The notes under the pieces are model-generated. The model saw only the letters and a program-made list of their open reading frames with translations. It did no database searches and was not told the origin of the DNA. From Microbulbifer sp. Q7 (GTDB lineage Bacteria; Pseudomonadota; Gammaproteobacteria; Pseudomonadales; Cellvibrionaceae), in assembly GCF_001639145.1 (NCBI RefSeq), contig NZ_LROY01000002.1, positions 1,954,501 to 2,018,500 of the forward strand: DNA of 64,000 nt, written 5' to 3'. The translations under genes and the position numbers were made by a program. Below, piece after piece: positions 56,304 through 64,000 of this stretch (positions within the stretch are counted from its first letter, which is position 1; each line of letters opens with the position of its first letter).

Positions 56304-57692
56304 CTACACATTCAACAACAGGTGCTGGCGCTCCCAGGGGGAAATCTCCCGATGGAACAGGCGCATTTCCTCGTACTTCACTGCCGCATACAGCTGGCAG
56401 AATTCTTCACCCAGGGCCTGACGCAACTCGTCCGCATCGTCAAAGATCCGCAGCGCCTCGTCGAAGGTCAGCGGAATATAGAAATTATCTTCCTGCTCCT
56501 CATTGAGTTCCGACGCGGCCGGGGCACTGGGCTCGACACCGTTGATCATGCCGAGATAGCCACATACCAGACTGGCGGCAATCGCCAGATACGGGTTGGA
56601 ATCCACCCCCACCACCCGGTTTTCCAGACGGCGATCCTGAGCGCCGGAATTGGGGACACGCAGCCCGGTGGCACGGTTGTCGTAGCCCCAGCCGATATTG
56701 GTGGGCGCACTGGAGTTCGCCTCGGATTCAAAACGTCGATAGGAGTTCACATTCGGGGCGATAAACGGCATCACTTCCCGCATATGCTTCTGGGTGCCGC
56801 CGATAAAATAGCGGAACAGGTCCGAAGCACTGCCGTCGTCCGCGGAGAACACGTTTTTGCCGGTCTCGATATCCACCACGCTCTGGTGAATATGCATGGC
56901 GCTACCGGGCTGGTCGCGCATAGGCTTGGCCATAAAGGTGGCGAACATGCCGTTTTTTAGTGCCGCCTCGCGGATGATGCGCTTGAAGTAAAACACCTGG
57001 TCCGCCAGCAGCAGCGGGTCGCCGTGGGTCAGGTTGAACTCCACCTGCCCGGCACCATCTTCCTGAATCACCGAATCGATATGCAGGCCGGCGGCCTCGG
57101 CAAATTCGTAAATGGTGTCGATCACCGGGCCGTACTCGTCGATCGCGGTCATGGAGTACGACTGCAGCGATGTACCCGAACGGCCGTTGCGTCCCACCGG
57201 CGGCTGGATCGGCTCATTGGGGTCCACGTTCGGACGGGTCAGGTAAAACTCCAGTTCCGGAGCCACAATCGGCTGCCAGCCGCGCTCCCGATACATGCCA
57301 ATTACCCGCTTCAGCACATTGCGCGGCGCGCAGGGAATGGGGTTGCCGTCGAGATCCTGCAGGTCGTGAATGATCTGCAGCGCCGGGGTCTTCGCCCAGG
57401 GCACCGCCATGGCGGTGGACATGTCCGCGACCAGCGCCATATCACTTTCCGCCCACTGGTTTTCAATCGCCATCTCCACGTCCTGACCGGTAATGGTCTG
57501 GTAGAAAATGGAGATGGGCAGGAAAATCGGTGCATCCGGCGAGAACTTGTTCAGCGGCATCGCTTTGCCGCGGGACATACCGTTCAGATCCGGGACTATG
57601 CACTCCACCTCGTCCAGACGGCGCCCGTTCAGGTACGCGAGGAAGGCTTCGGGCAGGGTTTCCAGCCAGGAATTTGCATCGGGCTGACTCAT
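56304..57692 (-). CDS. Glutamine-synthetase-like gamma-glutamylamide ligase (PuuA-type)
   Basis: 462 residues of the GlnA/PuuA family: ELEFYLTRP and QVEFNLTHGDPL (metal-binding glutamates), AMHIHQSV (ATP site), NSYRRFESEANSSAPTNIGWGYDNR and ENRVVGVDSNPYLAIAA (catalytic). The sequence is nearer to gamma-glutamylputrescine synthetases than to housekeeping GlnA and lacks an obvious adenylylation loop. Likely ligates glutamate to an amine for catabolism; the alcohol and aldehyde dehydrogenases further right would fit such a route. Confidence 0.82.
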   Translation of the reverse strand: MSQPDANSWLETLPEAFLAYLNGRRLDEVECIVPDLNGMSRGKAMPLNKFSPDAPIFLPISIFYQTITGQDVEMAIENQWAESDMALVADMSTAMAVPWAKTPALQIIHDLQDLDGNPIPCAPRNVLKRVIGMYRERGWQPIVAPELEFYLTRPNVDPNEPIQPPVGRNGRSGTSLQSYSMTAIDEYGPVIDTIYEFAEAAGLHIDSVIQEDGAGQVEFNLTHGDPLLLADQVFYFKRIIREAALKNGMFATFMAKPMRDQPGSAMHIHQSVVDIETGKNVFSADDGSASDLFRYFIGGTQKHMREVMPFIAPNVNSYRRFESEANSSAPTNIGWGYDNRATGLRVPNSGAQDRRLENRVVGVDSNPYLAIAASLVCGYLGMINGVEPSAPAASELNEEQEDNFYIPLTFDEALRIFDDADELRQALGEEFCQLYAAVKYEEMRLFHREISPWERQHLLLNV

Positions 57693-57920
57693 ACAGGCTC
57701 CAGTACATTGGATAAGAGTCCGCAGTGTAAAGGAATCTGCCGCCTAGCAAATCCAGCCAGCTAAAAAAAACCGTTGTGTGATAAAGACCTGGCACAGCCA
57801 GTACCGTCATGCCCGCTGCAACCATCACAACGAATCGGCTCTGCCCACCAGCCAGATAACCCGCGCGGCCCCGCCGCAGTTCCTGTGCCAACGTATATCT
57901 GATAGCATCGCGCCGGTAAA

Positions 57921-58020
57921 ACCTAAGGGGTGGCAAATGCCTGAGATGCTGCCGGTTCCAAACGACCCGGCCCCGCAAACCCTTGAACCTGATCCGGCTA
58001 ATACCGGCGTAGGAATAGGT
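57921..58020 (+). promoter_or_regulatory. TPP riboswitch (THI element)
   Basis: Contains the conserved GGGGTGGC, CCTGAGATG, ACCCTTGAACCTGATC and CTAATACCGGCGTAGGAA blocks in order. The closing P1 helix is ACCTA (57921-57925) with TAGGT (58016-58020). It precedes a TonB-receptor gene by 72 bases and should shut the operon down when thiamine pyrophosphate is plentiful. Confidence 0.96.
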
Positions 58021-58056
58021 AGTCCTCCAGCTCTCCTCTTCACGTCGCGCACCGGG

Positions 58057-58089
58057 TCTCTCACCGACATCACTGACATCACTGAGAGA
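58057..58089 (+). promoter_or_regulatory. Candidate expression platform masking the receptor ribosome site
   Basis: TCTCTCA (58057-58063) can pair with TGAGAGA (58083-58089), the latter containing the only purine-rich ribosome site before the ATG at 58093. The loop holds a tandem GACATCACT repeat. No U-run terminator is seen, so control is probably at translation initiation (inference). Confidence 0.5.
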
Positions 58090-58092
58090 GCC

Positions 58093-60237
58093 ATGAATAT
58101 CGATAACCGCAGCAAATCCAATATCCAACCGCTTGCCCGGGCGATCGGCCTTGCCGTCGCAATGACCAGCAGTGCCACTCTGGCCGAAACCGCCCTCGAG
58201 GAGGTGGTAGTTACCGGCCAGCTGCGCGCGGCCGGCCAGTTCGATACTCCCACCAGTGTCAGCGTGCTGGATGCCAGCGCCATCGAAACCCGCGGCGCCA
58301 CCAACCTGGAGCAACTGCTGAACCTGGCCCCGAACGTGAACTTCTCCAGCGGTGCCTCCCGGGGCCGCTTTGTGCAGATTCGCGGTATTGGTGAGCGCAG
58401 CCAGTTTATCGACCCGGTCAATCCCTCCGTGGGCCTGATCGTCGACGGTATCGACTTTACCGGCCTGGGCCTCGCCGCCAGCACCCTCGACATGCAGCAG
58501 GTAGAAATCCTGCGCGGCCCCCAGGGCACGGTATACGGTGCGAACGCCCTGGCCGGTCTGGTCAGCATGACCAGTCACGCGCCGACCGCCGAGAACTATA
58601 CAAAAGTCTCCGCAGAAGCCGCCCGCTACGGCTCCCACACCCTGTCCGCCGTCACCAGCGGCCCGCTGTCCGAGCAGCTGGGCTACCGCTTCGCGGTCCA
58701 GAACCAGCAGTCTGACGGCTACGTGCACAACCGTTACCTGAACCGCAAAGACACCAACAACATCGACGAGACCGTGGCGCGCGGCAAGTTGCGCTATCAG
58801 GCCAGCGATGACCTGCAGCTGGATTTCACCCTGCTTTACCTGGATGCGGACAACGGCTACGACGCCTTTAGTTTCGACAACTCCCGCAATACCCTCTCCG
58901 ACCAGCCCGGCTGGGACCGCCAGCAAACCCTCGCCGGCGCGGTCAGCACAACCTGGAGTGGCAGCCCGCTGTTCACCGTCAAGTCTGTACTGAGCGCCGC
59001 CAGTTCCGACACCGAATACGGCTACGACGAAGACTGGACCTACGTGGGCTTCCACCCCTGGGAATACAGCTCCACCGATAACTACCAGCGCGAGCGCGAC
59101 AACCTGAGTGCCGACGTGCGCCTGGTCTCCACCGACGAGAGCCGCCTGTTCGGTGGCAGCACCGACTGGGTGGCCGGGGTATATTTACGCACCGAAGAAG
59201 AAGGGCTCGAACGCAACGCCAGTTTCACCAGTCAGTTCGACACCGACAATGCCGCGCTTTACGGGCAGTTGAATACCGCCCTGGGCGCGCGCGTTGAACT
59301 GATTACCGGCCTGCGCCTGGAGCAGCGCCGCGCGGACTACAGTGACAATCTGCAGGTGGCCAATCGCAACGACGAAAGCCTGTGGGGTGGCAATATCACC
59401 CTGCAATTCAGCGCGACCGACAGCACCATGCTCTACGGCACCCTGTCGCGCGGCTACAAGGCGGGTGGTGTGAACGGACGGATTATCTCGGCGTCCGCGA
59501 ACAACCCTGCCATCGGGGAAGATACCTACCTGTTCGACACCGAAAGCATGCTGAACTACGAGCTGGGCATAAAAGGCGACTGGCTGGAAAACCGATTGCA
59601 GGCGCAGCTGGCGGCCTTTTATCAGGACCGCAGCGACGTCCAGGCCAAACAGTCCATCTTCAACCCGGACGATTTCTCCTTCGACGACTACCTGACCAAC
59701 GCCGCGGGTGGATACAGCAGCGGTATCGAAGCCGAGTTCCAGTTCCAGGCATCCGAAGCCCTGCAGCTATTCGCCACCTTCGGCTGGCTGAACGCCGAGT
59801 TCGATGATTTCGTTACCGCCGCACATGTGGATGCACGGGATGACTCCACCGGTGAAGCGCTTCCGCCGGTAAACCTCGACGGCCGCGACCTGGCCCACGC
59901 GCCGAATTACCAGTTCTTTACCGGTGCGGAATACGCGCTGAGCAGCAACCTCACGGCGCGCGTGGAACTGGAGGGCAAGGACGACTTCTATTTTTCCAAC
60001 AGCCACAACGAGAAGTCCACCGCCTACGAGCTGGTCAATGCGAAGCTGACCTACCGCGAGGACCGCTGGCATGTCTCCCTGTGGGGCAGAAACCTCACCG
60101 ATGAGTTGGTGTACACCCGCGGCTTCTATTTCAGCAACCAGTTTGGCAACAACCCGGCCAATGGCTACGCGCCGGAAGCCTACTACCAGCTGGGTGAACC
60201 ACGCACGGCGGGCATCTCCGGCAGCTATACATTTTGA
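58093..60237 (+). CDS. TonB-dependent outer-membrane receptor, probably for thiamine
   Basis: 714 residues from the ATG at 58093; longer readings run through the riboswitch. Signal peptide to about A31, TonB box EEVVVTG (36-42), plug domain (about 45-165; RFVQIRGIGERSQF, EILRGPQGTVYGANALAG) and a 22-strand barrel ending in the C-terminal aromatic GSYTF. Control by the TPP element and the downstream thiamine genes make thiamine or a precursor the likely ligand, as in the Omr1-type receptors described by comparative genomics. Confidence 0.9.
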   Translation: MNIDNRSKSNIQPLARAIGLAVAMTSSATLAETALEEVVVTGQLRAAGQFDTPTSVSVLDASAIETRGATNLEQLLNLAPNVNFSSGASRGRFVQIRGIGERSQFIDPVNPSVGLIVDGIDFTGLGLAASTLDMQQVEILRGPQGTVYGANALAGLVSMTSHAPTAENYTKVSAEAARYGSHTLSAVTSGPLSEQLGYRFAVQNQQSDGYVHNRYLNRKDTNNIDETVARGKLRYQASDDLQLDFTLLYLDADNGYDAFSFDNSRNTLSDQPGWDRQQTLAGAVSTTWSGSPLFTVKSVLSAASSDTEYGYDEDWTYVGFHPWEYSSTDNYQRERDNLSADVRLVSTDESRLFGGSTDWVAGVYLRTEEEGLERNASFTSQFDTDNAALYGQLNTALGARVELITGLRLEQRRADYSDNLQVANRNDESLWGGNITLQFSATDSTMLYGTLSRGYKAGGVNGRIISASANNPAIGEDTYLFDTESMLNYELGIKGDWLENRLQAQLAAFYQDRSDVQAKQSIFNPDDFSFDDYLTNAAGGYSSGIEAEFQFQASEALQLFATFGWLNAEFDDFVTAAHVDARDDSTGEALPPVNLDGRDLAHAPNYQFFTGAEYALSSNLTARVELEGKDDFYFSNSHNEKSTAYELVNAKLTYREDRWHVSLWGRNLTDELVYTRGFYFSNQFGNNPANGYAPEAYYQLGEPRTAGISGSYTF

Positions 60238-60257
60238 TGTAATGAACTTGCGGTGAA

Positions 60258-60275
60258 GGTGCCGGTAGCGGCACC
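60258..60275 (+). other. Intercistronic hairpin after the receptor gene
   Basis: GGTGCCG-GTAG-CGGCACC, a 7-base-pair stem in the 83-base gap before the thiamine-binding gene, without a U-run. It may stabilise the 3' end of the receptor message or lower expression of the distal genes. Confidence 0.45.
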
Positions 60276-60320
60276 GCCCCGATTCAGATAAATACCACTC
60301 GCGAAAACAGGTCCCTTGAT

Positions 60321-60581
60321 ATGCAACTCTCCGTAGAAATCAGCATGTACCCGCTGAAAGACGAGTACATTCCGGCCATCAAGGATTTTATCCAGCGGCT
60401 GAACGAACAGCCGCAACTACAGGTGATCTCTAACACCATGAGCACCCAGGTATTTGGTGATTACGATGTGGTAATGGATGTGCTGAAAGCGGAAATGCGC
60501 AAGTCCTGGGAGCAGTTCGGGCGCGCGATTTTCGTGTGCAAATTTATCGACGGCGACCTGAACCCGAATATCGGACTCTGA
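60321..60581 (+). CDS. YkoF/MTH1187-type thiamine-binding protein
   Basis: 86 residues, no signal peptide, so cytoplasmic. It resembles the ferredoxin-like Thiamine_BP family: a VEISMYPL strand, helix, then NTMSTQVFGDYDVVMDVLKAEM (matching the family's N-T-x-x-x-G-x-x-x-x-(I/V)-M pattern) and a last strand IFVCKFIDG. Family members such as YkoF bind thiamine or hydroxymethylpyrimidine. Sitting between receptor and permease in a TPP-controlled operon it may buffer or hand over imported thiamine (inference). Four bases before the next gene. Confidence 0.8.
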   Translation: MQLSVEISMYPLKDEYIPAIKDFIQRLNEQPQLQVISNTMSTQVFGDYDVVMDVLKAEMRKSWEQFGRAIFVCKFIDGDLNPNIGL

Positions 60582-60584
60582 TCC

Positions 60585-61223
60585 ATGCTCAGCCCGGAAA
60601 TCCACGAAGCCATCGCCAGCGCCTACGCGGCCATGACCCTGTGGGAAGTGGCGGCGGTGCTGTTGGCGCTCGCCTACCTGCTACTGGCCATGCGGGAAAA
60701 CATCCTGTGCTGGTACGCCGCCTTCGCCAGCACCGCAATTTACCTGTTCCTGTTCTGGGATGTCAGTTTGCTGATGGAATCCGCCCTGCAGATTTTTTAT
60801 CTGCTGATGGCCATCTATGGCTGGTGGCAGTGGCGACATCGGAAGAGTGACGGCAAAACACTGCATATTCACCGCTGGTCGGCCACCATGCACCTGAGCG
60901 CCTTCGCCGCCATCGGTGTGCTTACCCTGGTGTTCGGCTACCTGCTCGACCAATACACCAGTGCCGTGCTGCCCTACCTGGATTCATTCACGACCTGGGG
61001 CGCCGTGGTTACCACCTATATGGTGACCCGCAAGGTACTGGAGAACTGGCTCTACTGGATTGTCATCGATGGCGCCGCCATCTATCTGTACATTGACCGC
61101 GAACTCTATCTCACCGCCCTGCTGTTTGTGCTGTATGTGGTTCTGGTGATTATCGGCTTTATACAGTGGTACCGGCTGTACCAGCAACAACACGACGCTC
61201 AGGAGCAGGCAGTTACCGCATGA
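60585..61223 (+). CDS. pnuT: PnuT-type thiamine permease (PnuC family)
   Basis: 212 residues with seven or so membrane helices and the PnuC-family segments ENILCWYAAFASTAIYLFLFWDVSLLMESALQ (split over helices 2-3), YGWWQWRH and ENWLYWIVIDGAAIYLYI. PnuC relatives import nicotinamide riboside; those under TPP riboswitches (PnuT) are thiamine facilitators, relying on intracellular phosphorylation. Overlaps the kinase gene by 4 bases. Confidence 0.88.
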   Translation: MLSPEIHEAIASAYAAMTLWEVAAVLLALAYLLLAMRENILCWYAAFASTAIYLFLFWDVSLLMESALQIFYLLMAIYGWWQWRHRKSDGKTLHIHRWSATMHLSAFAAIGVLTLVFGYLLDQYTSAVLPYLDSFTTWGAVVTTYMVTRKVLENWLYWIVIDGAAIYLYIDRELYLTALLFVLYVVLVIIGFIQWYRLYQQQHDAQEQAVTA

Positions 61224-62113
61224 GGGCGGAGGCAGAGCGACTGCTCGCCACAGAGTGGCGCCACTGGAGCGATACCCCAGCGCAATGTATTAAGGCGCTG
61301 GAGGGCGGGCTGACCAACACGAGTTTTTTGATTGACGCCAGCGGACAAAAAATGGTGCTGCGTATCAACGCAGCGAACTCCGACGCCCTGGACCTGAATC
61401 GGGCGGCTGAAGCAAACGCGCTGCGACTGGCAAGTGATCAGAATCTGTGTGCCCCATTGATCTACGTCGACGCGGATTATCGCTTCATCGTCACGGGTTT
61501 TATCGAGGGAAATCAGCTCGAACTCTCTCAATCCACACACATTGCCGAGCTCGCGCAATTTCTGCGGCAGATTCACCGGCTACCGACGATTCCAACCCAG
61601 TTGAACATCGCCAGCAAGGCCCACCAGTACTGGCAGTCTATCGCCCAAAATTCTGCCTTTTTTCTTGAGCTTTCCAGGCTGCACCAATGCATGCAACCAC
61701 TGCTCGAGCAAACCCACGCGCAGCCCAACAGCAGGTGCCTCTGCCACAACGATTTACTGCCCGCCAACCTGTTTATGGATCATAGCGGACATATTAAGGC
61801 GATTGACTGGGAGTACGCCGCCACCGGCGATCCGTTTTTCGATCTCGCAACAATTGTGCAAGGTTACGCTCTTAACCTGTCGCGTCAGCGCTTACTACTC
61901 TGTGAATATTTGCAGCGCCCGCCAACCCACGCGGAACTTTCCAGGCTGAACCACTGGCAGAAAATTTATCGCTACCTGTCAGTACTCTGGTATGCGCTGC
62001 AATCTGAGCAGCCCGGCTTTTCGCGCACACACAGGCTGGCCGTTCAGCAGGAAATATCGAATCTGCAGGCAAGTTTCGACAGACCTTCTCACCCAAACAC
62101 GTCATTCGATTGA
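61220..62113 (+). CDS. thiK: Thiamine-kinase-like aminoglycoside/choline-kinase-fold phosphotransferase
   Basis: 297 residues from an ATG overlapping the pnuT stop (ATGA). Small-lobe EGGLTNTSFLI, catalytic HNDLLPANLF (about 175) and metal-binding IDWEYA (about 195) define a ThiK/choline-kinase-like enzyme. Operon context points to thiamine: phosphorylation would trap what PnuT lets in. Its last 12 bases overlap the convergent alcohol dehydrogenase gene. Confidence 0.82.
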   Translation: MRAEAERLLATEWRHWSDTPAQCIKALEGGLTNTSFLIDASGQKMVLRINAANSDALDLNRAAEANALRLASDQNLCAPLIYVDADYRFIVTGFIEGNQLELSQSTHIAELAQFLRQIHRLPTIPTQLNIASKAHQYWQSIAQNSAFFLELSRLHQCMQPLLEQTHAQPNSRCLCHNDLLPANLFMDHSGHIKAIDWEYAATGDPFFDLATIVQGYALNLSRQRLLLCEYLQRPPTHAELSRLNHWQKIYRYLSVLWYALQSEQPGFSRTHRLAVQQEISNLQASFDRPSHPNTSFD

Positions 62114-63268
62114 GCCCCGGCAGGCCGCGATAAACACTTCCCGATACTTATCCGCTGAAAATGGCAACGGATTACTCGCAGCCGAAGGGTCCTGCACAGC
62201 CATTTGCGCGACCCGATCGGCGTCTTCTTCGTCGATGCCGATTTCCCCTAGGCTGTGGGGAATACCCAGGTCGCGCCGCAGGAATAGAACCCAGTCCAGC
62301 ACGCCCTGGTAGCCGGCGCTGGGCAGTGCCAGGTAACGGGACAGCCGGCTCATGGGTTCTTCGATGGCCACGCGATTGGCGGCCAGCACGTAGGGCATCA
62401 GGATGGCATTGAGCAGCCCGTGGTGCTTGTCAAACAGTGCACCGAGCGGATGGGCCAGCGCGTGCATGGCACCGAGCCCACGCTGAAACGCGGTGGCACC
62501 CATGCTGGAGGCCACCAGCATTTGCATGCGGGCCTCGAGGTCGTTGCCGTCGGCCACCGCCCGCGGCAGATACACGTGGATCAGGCGCATGGCCTCCAGC
62601 GCGATTGCTTCTGCCATGGGGTGGAAATTGTTCGCACAGAAGGCTTCAAGATTATGCGACAGCGCATCCATGCCAGTGGCTGCGGTGATCGGGGCCGGCA
62701 ACCCGAGGGTGAGTTCCGGGTCGAGCAGCACGATGGCCGGCAGCATGCGCGGGTGGAAAATGATTTTCTTCAGTCTGGCCTGTTCGTCGGTAATTACCGA
62801 GGAGCGACCCACTTCAGAGCCGGTTCCGGCGGTGGTAGGCACGGCAATCACCGGCACCATCCCCTGGGCATTTACCTTGAGGTAATTGTCCCCCACATCC
62901 TCAAATGCCCAGATGGGGTGTGTCTGCCCCACCATCAAGGCAATGGCCTTTCCCGCATCCAATGCAGAACCGCCCCCCAGTGCGATCACGCCATCACAAC
63001 CGTGCGCCTTGAAGGTAGCGACCCCATCGCTCACATTGGTGCCGGTGGGGTTCCCCTTGATCTCGCTGAATACCGTCAGCGGTAACCCGGCCACCAGACA
63101 GTTTTCCACAATGCCCTGAAGCATCGGCAGCGCCGCCAGGCCCGGGTCGGTAACCAGCAGAGGCGTGGCCATGCCCATCTCCCGGCACAAGTGCGGCAAC
63201 TCACTAATGCGACCGGGACCGACACGCATGGCGGTGGGGTAATTCCAGTTGGTGAAATAGTTACCCAT
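62102..63268 (-). CDS. Iron-containing alcohol dehydrogenase
   Basis: 388 residues of the group III family: NAD-binding GGGSALDAGKA, PTTAGTGSEVGRSSVI, and the metal ligands in GMDALSHNLEAF and GAMHALAHPLGALFDKHHGL. Substrate unknown; followed on the same strand's upstream side by an aldehyde dehydrogenase, suggesting stepwise alcohol or amino-alcohol oxidation. Confidence 0.93.
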   Translation of the reverse strand: MGNYFTNWNYPTAMRVGPGRISELPHLCREMGMATPLLVTDPGLAALPMLQGIVENCLVAGLPLTVFSEIKGNPTGTNVSDGVATFKAHGCDGVIALGGGSALDAGKAIALMVGQTHPIWAFEDVGDNYLKVNAQGMVPVIAVPTTAGTGSEVGRSSVITDEQARLKKIIFHPRMLPAIVLLDPELTLGLPAPITAATGMDALSHNLEAFCANNFHPMAEAIALEAMRLIHVYLPRAVADGNDLEARMQMLVASSMGATAFQRGLGAMHALAHPLGALFDKHHGLLNAILMPYVLAANRVAIEEPMSRLSRYLALPSAGYQGVLDWVLFLRRDLGIPHSLGEIGIDEEDADRVAQMAVQDPSAASNPLPFSADKYREVFIAACRGSIE

Positions 63269-63313
63269 TTATATGGACTCTTTCAGATTTCGCTGTGCGA
63301 ACAATTCCGCGGA

Positions 63314-63760
63314 TTACTGGCGTGTTACGTGAACAGATTCAATCATTTCGATGACGGGCGCATAATCCGCCGTATCGCAGTCACTCTTGTAACCCGCGCT
63401 CAGAAAATAATCGCCATTCAGCAAAAGCCAATTCGCGTGACAGCCATCTTCAAGCTCGAATGGAATAAAGTAACCGGAAAAATCTCCGATCTGAATGGAT
63501 GAAACTGGCAACCCTCTCTCTTCATAGGTTTCCAGAAATACGCTCAGATTCTGGGTACTGCCACGAACGTATTTTGCATACATCACCAACTGTGCTTTTT
63601 GATCGCTTCTGGTCAAATAAGCGGCCCCCGTATCTTCATGCTTTTCCAGAGTCCACTGATCACTTAATACCAATGAAGCATCATTTATAGACACCTGGTC
63701 TGCGAAGGACGAGAGTGGGAGCAACGCAAGACAAACCGAGGAAGCGCTTAAACATTTCAT
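63314..63760 (-). CDS. Small secreted protein of unknown function
   Basis: 148 residues with a signal peptide cleaved near SFA-DQ (residue 20). The mature part has two cysteines (in EDGCHANW and KSDCDTAD) that could form a disulfide and reads like a compact beta-rich domain. No family recognised. Its ATG overlaps the aldehyde dehydrogenase stop by 4 bases, so it is translated as part of that operon. Confidence 0.75.
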   Translation of the reverse strand: MKCLSASSVCLALLPLSSFADQVSINDASLVLSDQWTLEKHEDTGAAYLTRSDQKAQLVMYAKYVRGSTQNLSVFLETYEERGLPVSSIQIGDFSGYFIPFELEDGCHANWLLLNGDYFLSAGYKSDCDTADYAPVIEMIESVHVTRQ

Positions 63761-64000
63761 GGGTGATCCTTCAGGTGGAACGATTTGGGGCGGGTAAGAT
63801 ACTCAAAACCAATACCAGACAAGGTGCAGCCGCGGCCGGAATTTTTTACCCCGGTCCAGGCCAGAGCCGGGTCGAGATAATCGCAGCGATTTAAAAACAC
63901 CGTGCCGGTCTGCAATTCATCCCCCAGGGCCAGTGCGGCCTCCTCGTCTGCGGAATAGATGGCTGCGGTCAGGCCGTATTCGCTGTCGTTCATCAGCGCC
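63757..64000 (-). CDS. Aldehyde dehydrogenase, C-terminal part (5' end beyond window)
   Basis: The last about 80 residues: LMNDSEYGLTAAIYSADEEAAL, TGTVFLNRCDYLDPALAWTGVKNSGRG and the final YLTRPKSFHLK are typical of the NAD(P)-dependent aldehyde dehydrogenase C-terminus. The catalytic Cys lies outside the window. In one operon with the secreted unknown and the iron alcohol dehydrogenase. Confidence 0.92.
   Translation of the reverse strand, partial: ALMNDSEYGLTAAIYSADEEAALALGDELQTGTVFLNRCDYLDPALAWTGVKNSGRGCTLSGIGFEYLTRPKSFHLKDHP

Noticed and set aside
57463..59055. 530-codon minus-strand open frame spanning the glutamine-synthetase start and the TPP riboswitch
   Set aside because: It runs antisense through a conserved riboswitch and the TonB-receptor plug; no domain is seen.

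Overview
The window is about 64 kb of dense, high-GC gammaproteobacterial chromosome. Gene order is the strongest clue to origin. The dcw cell-wall cluster, rnpB-rsmI-lpoA-yraN-diaA-dolP, sspB/sspA-pet-rpsI-rplM-zapE, hisD-hisG-murA-ibaG-mlaC and kdsD-kdsC-lptCAB-rpoN-hpf-ptsN-rapZ-ptsO follow, as I remember it, the order in pseudomonads. Details such as a TPP-controlled TonB receptor, a one-piece ATP sulfurylase and a PPi-type phosphofructokinase fit a marine Cellvibrionales-type organism (for example a Microbulbifer relative). The taxonomic call is inference. I see no insertion sequences, prophage, CRISPR array, rRNA or tRNA.

Region by region. 1-10380 (minus strand): mraZ-rsmH-ftsL-ftsI-murE-murF-mraY-murD-ftsW, driven by one strong promoter with a six-copy GTGG array that should be the MraZ operator. 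10770-16534: a divergent CysH-family gene, RNase P RNA (minus) with a clear promoter, rsmI, then lpoA-yraN-diaA-dolP and a bidirectional terminator. 16535-21242: a thiolase, a lemA/M48-protease pair and a Yip1-type membrane protein. 21437-26749 (minus): rplM-rpsI, then petA, a fused cytochrome b/c1 gene, sspA and sspB. 26886-31858: zapE, zapG, sat (ATP sulfurylase), a DegS/AlgW-type protease and a small secreted NTF2-like protein.

31921-36486 (minus): mlaC-ibaG-murA-hisG-hisD, with mlaFED and mlaB absent from their usual places. 36989-46541 (plus): the LPS block kdsD-kdsC-lptC-lptA-lptB, then rpoN-hpf-ptsN-rapZ-ptsO, mgtE and darP. 46551-52326 (minus): an alpha/beta hydrolase, a large RND/MMPL exporter with an acidic DPFAA-repeat loop, a SelW-type CxxC protein, ubiX and mpl. 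52695-57692: PPi-dependent phosphofructokinase, a cytosine-rich tract, an OafA-type acyltransferase with an SGNH domain, and a PuuA-like glutamine synthetase.

57921-62113 is the most coherent accessory unit: a TPP riboswitch, a TonB-dependent receptor, a YkoF/MTH1187-type thiamine-binding protein, a PnuT-type permease and a thiamine-kinase-like phosphotransferase. Together they form a complete thiamine import and trapping operon. The window closes (minus strand) with an iron-type alcohol dehydrogenase, a small secreted unknown and the end of an aldehyde dehydrogenase.

Without searches the points most worth a second look are: the cytochrome b-c1 fusion, the thiamine operon with its binding protein, the mlaC orphaned from mlaFED, ATP sulfurylase Sat where pseudomonads carry cysDN, the P-loop-divergent CysH-like protein, Gln for Asn in the SxN motif of FtsI, and a sigma-54-type promoter plus coupled leader ORF ahead of rpoN.
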